A DNA stretch of 12,785 nt. Origin: Nitrososphaerota archaeon (lineage in GTDB: Archaea; Thermoproteota; Nitrososphaeria; Nitrososphaerales; CADDZS01). The position numbers were made by a program, and so were the translations under genes. A model generated the notes under the pieces. The model did not search any database and was not told the origin of the DNA. It saw only the letters and a list, made by a program, of their open reading frames with translations. Location: assembly GCA_027886785.1 (NCBI GenBank), contig JAPCJV010000014.1:1-12785 (forward strand), read 5' to 3'. Position 1 is the first letter of the stretch. Each line of letters starts with the position of its first letter. Of the stretch, positions 7,601 through 12,785 are shown piece by piece.

Positions 7601-8473
7601 TCACACTACAGTGAACTTGTCATGGGCAGTGTTTGACTTTGCATCGGTTGCGACAACGGTGTAGGATCCAGCTGATACAGTTGGAACCTGATAGGAGAGA
7701 GAGAATGAACCTGTGCCGTCGGTCGTACCGGTTCCGACCTTAACGGAGTTGAACGTTACTGTAATCGCAGAGTTAGCTGCAAATCCCGTGCCAGTCATTG
7801 TTACAGTTGTGCCAACAGGGCCCCTAACCGGTTTTTCGGAGATGTGCGGTCGAATCGTGAATGTTTTCGACACTACGATAGTTCCGTCAGTTCCATTGAC
7901 CTTGTATTTGCCCGCCGGAGCAACAGGAACCGTGAAAGTGGTTGAGAACGCGCCAGAGCTGTCAGAAGTTGTAGTTGCAACTGTCCCCATCGAACCAAAA
8001 ACGATTGTGATGGTCTTTGAGGCGCCGAAGGCTGTGCCGGTCACCGTTACGACCTTGCCCGTTCCGCCGATAACCGGCAGGAGTTTCATTGTCGCAGCAG
8101 CGGCCTTCACGACTAAACTTGCTGAGGCAGACACCGTCCCACCGACACAACAGCTCGTCGCGGTTACTGTGTAAGTTCCGCCGGCGACCGAAGGTACGGA
8201 AAACGAGGTCGAAAATCCTCCTCCGCTATTCGATGTAGTCGATGCTACCGTCTTTCCATTGAAAGTGACAGTTATCCCAGAATTTCCCTGGAATCCTGAT
8301 CCCGTCACCGTGACCGTCTGGCCGACCGAAGCAGTTGTCGGACTCAGAATCACTGTCGCTCCTGCAGCCGATGCGAATAAAGGAACGGCAAATAGCGACA
8401 GCATATAGATCGCGGCGATGATCGATCCCAAGAAGGTGATCTTCATACTTGCTTGTCTCGATGAACGAAACAT
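7601..8473 (-). CDS. secreted protein with three IPT/TIG-like beta-sandwich domains
   Basis: 290-aa exported protein. The N-terminus (residues 1-37) is a signal peptide: basic n-region, hydrophobic core FLGSIIAAIYMLSLFAVPLF, and a likely cut after ASAA. Three Ig-like TIG repeats follow at about 39-124, 128-208 and 212-290, each with 'vG..VTvTGtgF....ItVtF...' then 'G.FS..f.VP...aG.YtV.atd'. The only two cysteines are adjacent (108-109). There is no C-terminal membrane anchor, sorting signal or catalytic domain, so it is secreted or held to the cell surface by other means. An adhesion or surface-scaffold role is a guess. Starts: TTG 8482, ATG 8473 and ATG 8446 are in frame. ATG 8473 is chosen because the TATA-like box at 8501-8513 predicts transcription from ~8480, giving an almost leaderless mRNA. 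Thr/Ser/Gly/Val-rich, as usual for archaeal surface proteins. Confidence 0.88.
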   Translation of the reverse strand: MFRSSRQASMKITFLGSIIAAIYMLSLFAVPLFASAAGATVILSPTTASVGQTVTVTGSGFQGNSGITVTFNGKTVASTTSNSGGGFSTSFSVPSVAGGTYTVTATSCCVGGTVSASASLVVKAAAATMKLLPVIGGTGKVVTVTGTAFGASKTITIVFGSMGTVATTTSDSSGAFSTTFTVPVAPAGKYKVNGTDGTIVVSKTFTIRPHISEKPVRGPVGTTVTMTGTGFAANSAITVTFNSVKVGTGTTDGTGSFSLSYQVPTVSAGSYTVVATDAKSNTAHDKFTVV

Positions 8474-8500
8474 ATTTCTCAAGTACGAGTAAAAGGAGTC

Positions 8501-8513
8501 AAATAATATTAAA
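8501..8513 (-). promoter_or_regulatory. candidate TATA box for the TIG-domain gene
   Basis: Minus-strand bases TTTAATATTATTT form a good archaeal TATA-like element. Its centre is about 34 nt before the ATG at 8473, so a start site 26-27 nt downstream would fall near 8480. That gives a leader of only about 7 nt, or about 34 nt if ATG 8446 is used. Positional inference. Confidence 0.45.
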
Positions 8514-8642
8514 GATTCAATTCGATTCTTTTTTTTGGAAGAGCAAGCTCGTTGAGAACTAGTCCAGATCCACGTACGTAATTGGTTTTTGAGCGCTAAA
8601 AATCATCCCTCGATATCGAAATTCGATACAAAGTCTTGCCGC

Positions 8643-9305
8643 ATGATACCCTCCAAAATCAGATTATCAATCGAAAAACGATTTTACAAAGCATGGACCA
8701 AATCAGAACGATCAGTAGAGGTACCGTTTGTAATAAGCAATATTGACGTTAACAAACCTTGTAAAGTAATGATATTCGGTAGTTTCTTAGATTTTGCCGC
8801 GTTATATTTGTCGAGTCTAGGATTTGAAGTAACAGGAATTGACTTACAAAAGAATACTTTGCAACACGAAAACTTTCATTTCATACAAGAAAACATTCTA
8901 ACACTTCACAATTTCAGTCCTAATCCTTTTGATTTCATAATAGCAATCAGTTCAATCGAGCATGCAGGTCTAGGTGCGTACCCCAACGATGTTATAGATA
9001 AGAACGCCGACCAAAAGGTAATTAGTGCCCTAAGTCAATTACTAAAACAAAATGGAAAAATATTGATTACTTTACCGTTCGGTAAATACGGACTATATCC
9101 AACAAAGAAACCATATTATAGAAAGTATGACAACAAAACACTTTCAGCTTTACTTACAAATTTTGACATACAAACACGGTACTATAAATTACAGAAAAAT
9201 ACTTGGGTTCCAGCAATTAATCTAACGGAAATTGAATCAATAGAACTAGATAATGCTTCTACGCCAAATGCTGTCGCGTGCATTGTAGGTACAAAGAGAT
9301 CTTAA
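8643..9305 (+). CDS. SAM methyltransferase-like protein, DUF268-type, AT-rich
   Basis: 220-aa protein with a Rossmann methyltransferase layout. Strand 1 is CKVMIFGSFLDFAALYLSSLG, where FGSF replaces the usual GxGxG. Strand 2 ends in the acidic GIDLQ. Then come FIQENIL, and FDFIIAISSIEHAGLGAY with downstream ILITLPFGKYG. The 'S.IEHaGLG.Y....D' block and the 'LLK..GKILItlPfG' strand resemble DUF268-type methyltransferases found in polysaccharide loci. The motif I glycines are largely lost, so activity is uncertain. The gene is much poorer in G+C than its surroundings (21/60 at 8761-8820 and 18/60 at 8821-8880, against 30/60 at 7921-7980) and favours A/T-ending codons, a sign of transfer. The ATG at 8643 is preferred; a TTG at 8589 would add 18 residues. 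It is divergent from the TIG gene. A glycan-modifying role is inferred. Confidence 0.78.
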   Translation: MIPSKIRLSIEKRFYKAWTKSERSVEVPFVISNIDVNKPCKVMIFGSFLDFAALYLSSLGFEVTGIDLQKNTLQHENFHFIQENILTLHNFSPNPFDFIIAISSIEHAGLGAYPNDVIDKNADQKVISALSQLLKQNGKILITLPFGKYGLYPTKKPYYRKYDNKTLSALLTNFDIQTRYYKLQKNTWVPAINLTEIESIELDNASTPNAVACIVGTKRS

Positions 9306-9446
9306 TGAATTATGTCTGCATGGTCGTTGTAGAATAGACTATTTTGCGGAAGGAAACTTACCAAGAAGATTTTTGCCAATCTTGAGCTTAACAGAACCTG
9401 CAATGATCTTTAGACAAAATTGCAGAAACTCTAGCCGGCCAAACTT
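9306..9446. other. short intergenic stretch without recognisable content
   Basis: Between the AT-rich methyltransferase and the stop of the amber-interrupted small gene. I see no open frame with protein-like composition, no tRNA and no strong hairpin; only a GCCGGC palindrome near 9434-9439. Confidence 0.6.
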
Positions 9447-9812
9447 CTATCGAAGAGAAGTATAAACTTCCCTTAGGGCTTTCTGATACTCTCTGTCCGT
9501 CAGGTTTCCCTTTCTAAACTCGTCCTGAAGGAGTCGCTCAACTTGTTCGCGAGATTTCTTTTTCGCCCACAGGTCGTCCTGCCATTCTTCTATCCTTGAA
9601 CTCACTGATATTCCATTTCCCAATCCGCCGTTACCTACACTTTCCTGATTCTGCGATATTTTCGCTATCCCAGATATTGTGAGAATAGTGCATTTTAGTC
9701 TTCTCTATTTAGTTGCTGGAGCGACCAATAGAGATGCAGTGTTGATTATCATTTTTGTGGCGAATCTATCCGATCCCGATATAGAAGGGCCTCCTTCTCC
9801 TCCACTGTTCAT
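9447..9812 (-). pseudogene. small gene interrupted by one in-frame amber codon; SHOCT-like C-terminus
   Basis: Starting at ATG 9812 the frame reads 35 residues (MNSGGEGGPSISGSDRFATK, then MIINTASLLVAPATK) to a TAG at 9705-9707. It then stays open in the same frame for 85 more residues to TAG 9447-9449, 121 codons in all. The segment after the amber is protein-like throughout: RRLKCTILTISGIAKIS, a Gly/Asn linker (VGNGGLGNG), then a charged helical end with EEWQDDLWAKKKSREQ and RLLQDEFRKGNLTDREYQKA. That end fits the short C-terminal SHOCT pattern ('L..L...G.lT..Ef...'). If only the distal part is made, GTG 9603 (52 aa) or TTG 9623 (58 aa) could start it. TAG ends several intact genes here, so the codon is not reassigned. 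Nonsense mutation, sequencing error or recoding are all open. It is divergent from the coiled-coil gene at 9909. Function not recognised. Confidence 0.6.
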
Positions 9813-9908
9813 TGCTATTGATCAAATTGTCAGATCTAATTGATTCTTCGGATTAGATAGAGTACTGAGAAAATCTCTCACGCAACTAAGAGTGCAGTGT
9901 AGATAGTT

Positions 9909-10598
9909 TTGAGTTCTGTCGAAGAAATCACGGGCGAGATGAGAAGGCTGATACTGAAATGCAGATCGCTGGAATCCAAACTGGAACAATCGGTCCCGAA
10001 GAAAGCGTACCAAGAGGCGGTCGCGAAGCTGCAGGAGAACATCGAACGATTGACAGAGGATCTGCAGCGCACGAAGGCCGATCTGGGAAGGACGGAGTCC
10101 CTCGGTGGGCGTCTCAATAATCTTTCCACCGTCGTCCTTACCTTGAGTTCTCAGATCTCCTCGCAGAACGATTCGATTAAGAATCTCATGGAAAAATACT
10201 TGGTACCCCAGGACCTGCACAATAAAGTACTCTCACGCGTAAAAGAGCTCGAGCAAACGATCTCAAAGAAAAATTCCGAAACCGTTCCAAAATCTGATTT
10301 TGAACTCGCTCAAGCCAGGATTCACGAACTAGAGACAAAACTCGCAGAAACTGTGCCGAAGGAAAACTATACGAAATTAATGGATGAGATTGGAGGGATG
10401 GTCTCAATTACAGGCGCGAACCTGGTAGCCTATGATAGTGAAATCCCGATTCAAGAAAAGGCACCGGATCCAAATGCGACCTCACTGACTGATTTTCCGA
10501 TCTCTCAAGAAGCTCCGGAAATCGTTGAGACACAACCGACTCTCCCGCAGCTAGAAGCAACTGCTGAAACTGTAGAAACCCAGAGCCAAGTGGCGTAG
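9909..10598 (+). CDS. coiled-coil protein with VP[KQ]-spaced repeats, function unknown
   Basis: 229-aa cytoplasmic protein not recognised as a named family. Residues 1-160 are mostly predicted coiled coil, with heptad-like L/I spacing (ESLESKLEQ-type stretches, LQENIERLTEDLQ, VKELEQTIS, RIHELETKLAE). The helix is broken four times by a short motif: VPKKAY (29-34), VPQDLH (99-104), VPKSDF (126-131) and VPKENY (149-154), the last three 27 and 23 residues apart. Residues 165-229 form an acidic Pro/Glu/Thr-rich, probably disordered tail. There is no signal peptide or membrane segment. TTG 9909 is used since a TAG lies just upstream in frame; ATG 9939 would shorten it by 10 residues. It has a strong hairpin right after its stop and is divergent from the amber-interrupted gene. 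A structural or scaffold role is inferred. Confidence 0.8.
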   Translation: MSSVEEITGEMRRLILKCRSLESKLEQSVPKKAYQEAVAKLQENIERLTEDLQRTKADLGRTESLGGRLNNLSTVVLTLSSQISSQNDSIKNLMEKYLVPQDLHNKVLSRVKELEQTISKKNSETVPKSDFELAQARIHELETKLAETVPKENYTKLMDEIGGMVSITGANLVAYDSEIPIQEKAPDPNATSLTDFPISQEAPEIVETQPTLPQLEATAETVETQSQVA

Positions 10599-10626
10599 GC
10601 CCAAAAGAATTGGGCCCCCGGGCCCG
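10598..10626 (+). terminator. hairpin at the end of the coiled-coil gene
   Basis: A perfect 7-bp stem GGCCCAA/TTGGGCC (10598-10604 with 10610-10616, loop AAGAA) begins at the last base of the stop codon and is followed by a second G/C block, GGGCCC, at 10620-10625. There is no T run directly after it. The nearest T-rich tract is at 10681-10700, which may be the actual archaeal termination point. Confidence 0.5.
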
Positions 10627-10654
10627 AAGATCTGATTCGGCCTCGTTGTATTTT

Positions 10655-10701
10655 GCATCTGAGGACTCAGTATCTCAGCGATTTTTTTCCTTCCTTTTTG
10701 T
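10655..10701 (+). terminator. T-rich tract with small hairpin
   Basis: CTGAG (10659-10663) can pair with CTCAG (10666-10670) or with the CTCAG near 10674-10678. It is followed by a run of seven T, CC, TT, CC and five more T up to about 10700. A T-rich tract of this kind downstream of a coding region is what archaeal RNA polymerase uses to stop, so it probably closes the transcript of the coiled-coil gene. Confidence 0.4.
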
Positions 10702-11147
10702 AAACAGAGGAACAATTCGATCTGAGACCGATCACAATTTGCTTTGGCAGGCTATGGCGATCCCAATCAATGTTTTCCCACACGTTTAGGTCGTGAGCGG
10801 ATCCGCATTAGAGATTCATATTTCTGATTTTTTTCCAATTTGCATACAATTTCGACCAGTCAATTGTGTTTGTACGAATTGCTCAAGACAATTTGATCTT
10901 TCTCCAAAATATTCGTTGGCCTGTATACACCCTGCAAACGGGTAAGGTTTTCGCACCGATTCCCCCTGGGTGCTTCAGAAAAGACGAATCCGGAATCTAA
11001 TCTGGTAATCTTGTTGCGACTTTTTCCCTCTGATCCAGTTCCCACGTTCAAGAAAAAAAGTAGTACGGCTCTTTCAAAACCGTATGATTAAACCCCTCCC
11101 CACCCTACAACAAGGTTTGAGCAAGTAAAGCAGGATTTGATTTGAGA
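10702..11147. other. non-coding region with several small inverted repeats
   Basis: About 445 nt without a convincing gene. It holds a perfect 10-bp palindrome GCGGATCCGC (10797-10806) and a T run near 10828-10834. There is a stem ATACAATT/AATTGTGT around 10844-10869 with one G-U pair, a stem GCACC/GGTGC around 10954-10972, and a stem TACGG/CCGTA (11064-11068 with 11080-11084). A weak 63-codon open frame on the minus strand (10860-11051, TTG start) has no recognisable motif and is not called. The region also holds the unmarked promoter of the winged-helix gene; no clear TATA box stands out. An unknown RNA is possible but not supported by a known fold. Confidence 0.45.
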
Positions 11148-11498
11148 ATGTCTCAGACAACCACTACACTATTGGGAGTTCCTCTCACGGAATATGGCCA
11201 GTCTCAAATCAACGAATACAGCAGCTTTGGCAGTTTTGAATATCTCATGCATCGTCGTCACAGAAAAGAAGTACGCACTCAACAGAAAATCATGGTCGCC
11301 ATTTTGGAGGCATGCAGGACGCCTACAGTTCAGCACTGGATAATGGTAAAGGCACGACTCGGGTACGACACTTTCCGCAAGCACATGAATCAGCTGGTTT
11401 CGCTTGGCATGATGAACACGCTGAACGACGGCAACAAGACCCTGTACTCCTTGAACGAGCGGGGTCTTTCATTGCTTCAGCAGCTGTCAGCGGAATAG
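11148..11498 (+). CDS. winged helix-turn-helix DNA-binding protein (HTH_45-like)
   Basis: 116-aa stand-alone winged-helix protein of the type common in archaea (PF14947/HTH_45-like), probably a transcription regulator. Residues 43-58 form helix 1 (RTQQKIMVAILEACRT). Helices 2 and 3 follow, with the recognition helix YDTFRKHMNQLVSLGM (73-88). The wing hairpin is LNDGNKTLYSLNERG, then a C-terminal helix LSLLQQL. Residues 1-40 are a polar N-terminal extension ending in a basic patch (MHRRHRK). The small size and lack of a ligand domain suggest a dimer acting on promoters. ATG 11148 is chosen; an in-frame TTG 11142 adds two residues. There is no Shine-Dalgarno. It lies 127 nt before the 381-aa gene on the same strand. 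The target is unknown. Confidence 0.85.
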   Translation: MSQTTTTLLGVPLTEYGQSQINEYSSFGSFEYLMHRRHRKEVRTQQKIMVAILEACRTPTVQHWIMVKARLGYDTFRKHMNQLVSLGMMNTLNDGNKTLYSLNERGLSLLQQLSAE

Positions 11499-11511
11499 GA
11501 GTGCCACAGAG

Positions 11512-11543
11512 CTGAAGCTTCAGTCCCAACCGTAGGTTCTACG
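11512..11543 (+). terminator. palindrome and hairpin after the winged-helix gene
   Basis: A perfect 12-bp palindrome CTGAAGCTTCAG (11512-11523) and a 5-bp stem CGTAG-GTT-CTACG (11531-11543) lie 14-45 nt after the stop. They could be a weak terminator, or an operator ahead of the next gene, a possible binding site for the upstream regulator. There is no long T run, so the terminator reading is uncertain. Confidence 0.3.
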
Positions 11544-11625
11544 CTTAAATTTGTCCCTTTGAATTCTTCTCATGAGGAAACCGATGGTTTATTACGATCT
11601 TTTGCCTGATCTTGCCTCTTAGTAA

Positions 11626-12771
11626 ATGCAATCGGACGGAAAGCTCCTTTCGTCTACGCAACAACAACAAAACAGCCGAGCTCTGCGGCAGTCTTTTTCG
11701 TGCCTTGTTGACGCAATGAGGTTTGCGTATCACAAGGAGCAGCTAGATCAGAGAATTCTCGAGATCGAAGAAAGATCTGCCAAAAGTGTTTCCGATCTTC
11801 AAGACCTGAACGGTAAACTGGAGAATCTAGTTCAAACGGCAGGGGATGAATTCGATCGCGAGACAATCACGGAACTTTCCGCCCAGATTACTGGCTTCGC
11901 GCACCTGGCCATCGAGCAGGCAAAAGCCAAGATAGAGTCCAAAAATAAATTAGAACTTTCGGAGTTTCAATCTAGCCGCGACTCGGAAATTACAAAAACG
12001 CGCAAGAGCATTGAAGCGTTCGTATCGACTTCTCCCTTTACGATCCTTGACAAAGTACTGAATCTGAGATTGCTCGACGGCGCCTATGAAGCGAGGGGAA
12101 TTTACAGATGTGCCGAAAATATCCAGTATGAATTTTCCTACGATACAAAAAAGAGCCGTACCTTCAGCAAAGAATTCAGGTTGTCCACATTTGAACGGGA
12201 GTTTCGAGTTCCGATTTCCGTGGGCAAGACCTGGCTGAGAAGGGATCAAGTACCTGACTACGAAAGAATCGATCAGTACGCTTTGGTGAGCGCGGAATCT
12301 TCTGAAACTAACCTTATCGTCGTCTTCAAGCACGCGGAAAAAGATTCACAGCTGAAAGTGGTTTATTCAAAGCACGACTCGCATTCTTCTCTCTCGATTG
12401 CATATTCTGACGGGCAAAGAAGCGTTGACATTACATCCACGCCGAGCTTGAACAGGTTTCTTGATTCGGAGCCGCTCGAAAGAACCATGGAAAGGTTGTG
12501 GCTATCCCTAATCGATCTGGAAAACTACAAAGTGGGGTTAACTAAACTAGTGTCCGAAGACGTGAGCATTTTAGAGAATTTGGATTGCTTCGAGTTTTTT
12601 GCGAAGTCCTGGAAAATCATCGCTCCGAGAATCATTCAGGAAATGAAGTCAAGCAAAGATGATGCCGAGAGCGAAGATAGATTGACTGTGCCGTACGTCC
12701 TCGAGAGAGTCGGCATGCTAGGTGAAAATGCGGACTCGATCCTGGAGATCTTGGAACTAAAGAAAATTTAG
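11626..12771 (+). CDS. coiled-coil protein of unknown function
   Basis: 381-aa protein that I do not recognise. Residues 1-30 are polar with a run of four glutamines. Residues 32-130 are strongly helical and charged with coiled-coil spacing (EQLDQRILEIEERS, LQDLNGKLENL, AIEQAKAKIESKNKLE). Residues 150-275 look like a mixed beta domain: alternating hydrophobics in YEFSYDTKKSRTF, FREF-type strands, LIVVFKHA, QLKVVYSKHD and LSIAYSDGQRSVDIT. Residues 280-381 are helical again (LERTMERLWLSLIDLENYK, ESEDRLTVPYVLERVG). There is no signal peptide, membrane helix, Walker motif or zinc site. The only cysteines are at 26, 162 and 321. ATG 11626 has no Shine-Dalgarno; CTTAAATTT at 11543-11551 could be a distant TATA box. 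The gene is complete, ending 14 nt before the window edge. A cytoplasmic structural role is a guess. Confidence 0.8.
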   Translation: MQSDGKLLSSTQQQQNSRALRQSFSCLVDAMRFAYHKEQLDQRILEIEERSAKSVSDLQDLNGKLENLVQTAGDEFDRETITELSAQITGFAHLAIEQAKAKIESKNKLELSEFQSSRDSEITKTRKSIEAFVSTSPFTILDKVLNLRLLDGAYEARGIYRCAENIQYEFSYDTKKSRTFSKEFRLSTFEREFRVPISVGKTWLRRDQVPDYERIDQYALVSAESSETNLIVVFKHAEKDSQLKVVYSKHDSHSSLSIAYSDGQRSVDITSTPSLNRFLDSEPLERTMERLWLSLIDLENYKVGLTKLVSEDVSILENLDCFEFFAKSWKIIAPRIIQEMKSSKDDAESEDRLTVPYVLERVGMLGENADSILEILELKKI

Positions 12772-12785
12772 GCGCCTAGTCAGGA

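Noticed and set aside
7575..7683. Strong Shine-Dalgarno-like GAGGAGGTGA followed by a short plus-strand frame starting at GTG 7581
   Set aside because: The short frame is wholly antisense to the TIG gene, and the purine tract is simply the complement of that gene's pyrimidine-rich terminator.
7713..8174. 153-codon open frame antisense to the TIG gene
   Set aside because: It is Val/Thr/Pro-rich mirror sequence produced by the codon bias of the TIG repeats; the opposite frame has a signal peptide, domain repeats and a terminator.
9631..9691. ATG 9692 reading 20 codons in another frame inside the amber-interrupted gene
   Set aside because: It ends at TAA after 20 codons with no protein-like pattern, while the overlapping frame is coherent over 121 codons.
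10860..11051. 63-codon minus-strand frame with TTG start
   Set aside because: No motif, no start signal, no hydrophobic or domain-like pattern, and it overlaps hairpin-forming sequence.
11064..11084. TACGG...CCGTA hairpin resembling part of group II intron domain V
   Set aside because: Only the 5-bp stem matches; the conserved catalytic triad, bulge and tetraloop of domain V are absent and no reverse transcriptase lies nearby.
1..12785. Search for CRISPR arrays, tRNA/rRNA genes and insertion sequences
   Set aside because: No regularly spaced direct repeats, no GTTCRAATCC-type tRNA arm, no rRNA-like sequence and no transposase-like protein were found by eye.

Overview
The window looks like archaeal chromosomal DNA, most likely from the Nitrososphaerota (Thaumarchaeota) or a near relative; this is inference, because no rRNA, tRNA or taxon-specific marker is present. 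The signs are: frequent TTG starts, almost no Shine-Dalgarno sequences ahead of genes, AT-rich TATA-like boxes at distances that would give very short or no 5' leaders, pyrimidine/T-rich stretches after genes, a small stand-alone winged-helix protein of the HTH_45 type, and a secreted protein built of three IPT/TIG domains.

Positions 1-6837 hold surface-glycan and sugar-nucleotide genes. They are a GT4 glycosyltransferase (its 5' end lies outside the window), a convergent FemAB/GNAT-like acyltransferase, and, divergent from that, a tight operon of an NDP-hexose/NDP-aminohexose dehydrogenase, an NAD-dependent epimerase/dehydratase and a hexose-1-phosphate nucleotidyltransferase. These three overlap stop-to-start by 4 nt (ATGA and TTGA). 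A SAM methyltransferase follows, then a convergent GT2 enzyme of the dolichyl-phosphate sugar synthase type. Read together: the nucleotidyltransferase makes an NDP-sugar, the epimerase and dehydrogenase turn it into an epimer and a uronic acid, the GT4 transfers sugars, the GT2 charges a polyprenyl carrier, and the acyl- and methyltransferases decorate the glycan.

Positions 7049-9305 carry an SRPBCC-fold protein, the secreted TIG-domain protein on the minus strand with a clear terminator, and an AT-rich, probably transferred methyltransferase similar to DUF268.

Positions 9306-12785 are mostly unrecognised. There is a small minus-strand gene interrupted by one in-frame amber codon, whose C-terminal part resembles a SHOCT domain. 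Divergent from it is a coiled-coil protein with four VP[KQ] repeats. A ~550-nt non-coding stretch with several hairpins follows, then a winged-helix regulator and a 381-aa coiled-coil protein of unknown function.

No CRISPR array, insertion sequence, tRNA or rRNA was seen. The observations most worth following are the amber-interrupted small gene, the repeat architecture of its divergent neighbour, the base-composition outlier methyltransferase, and a FemAB-like enzyme in an archaeal glycan locus.
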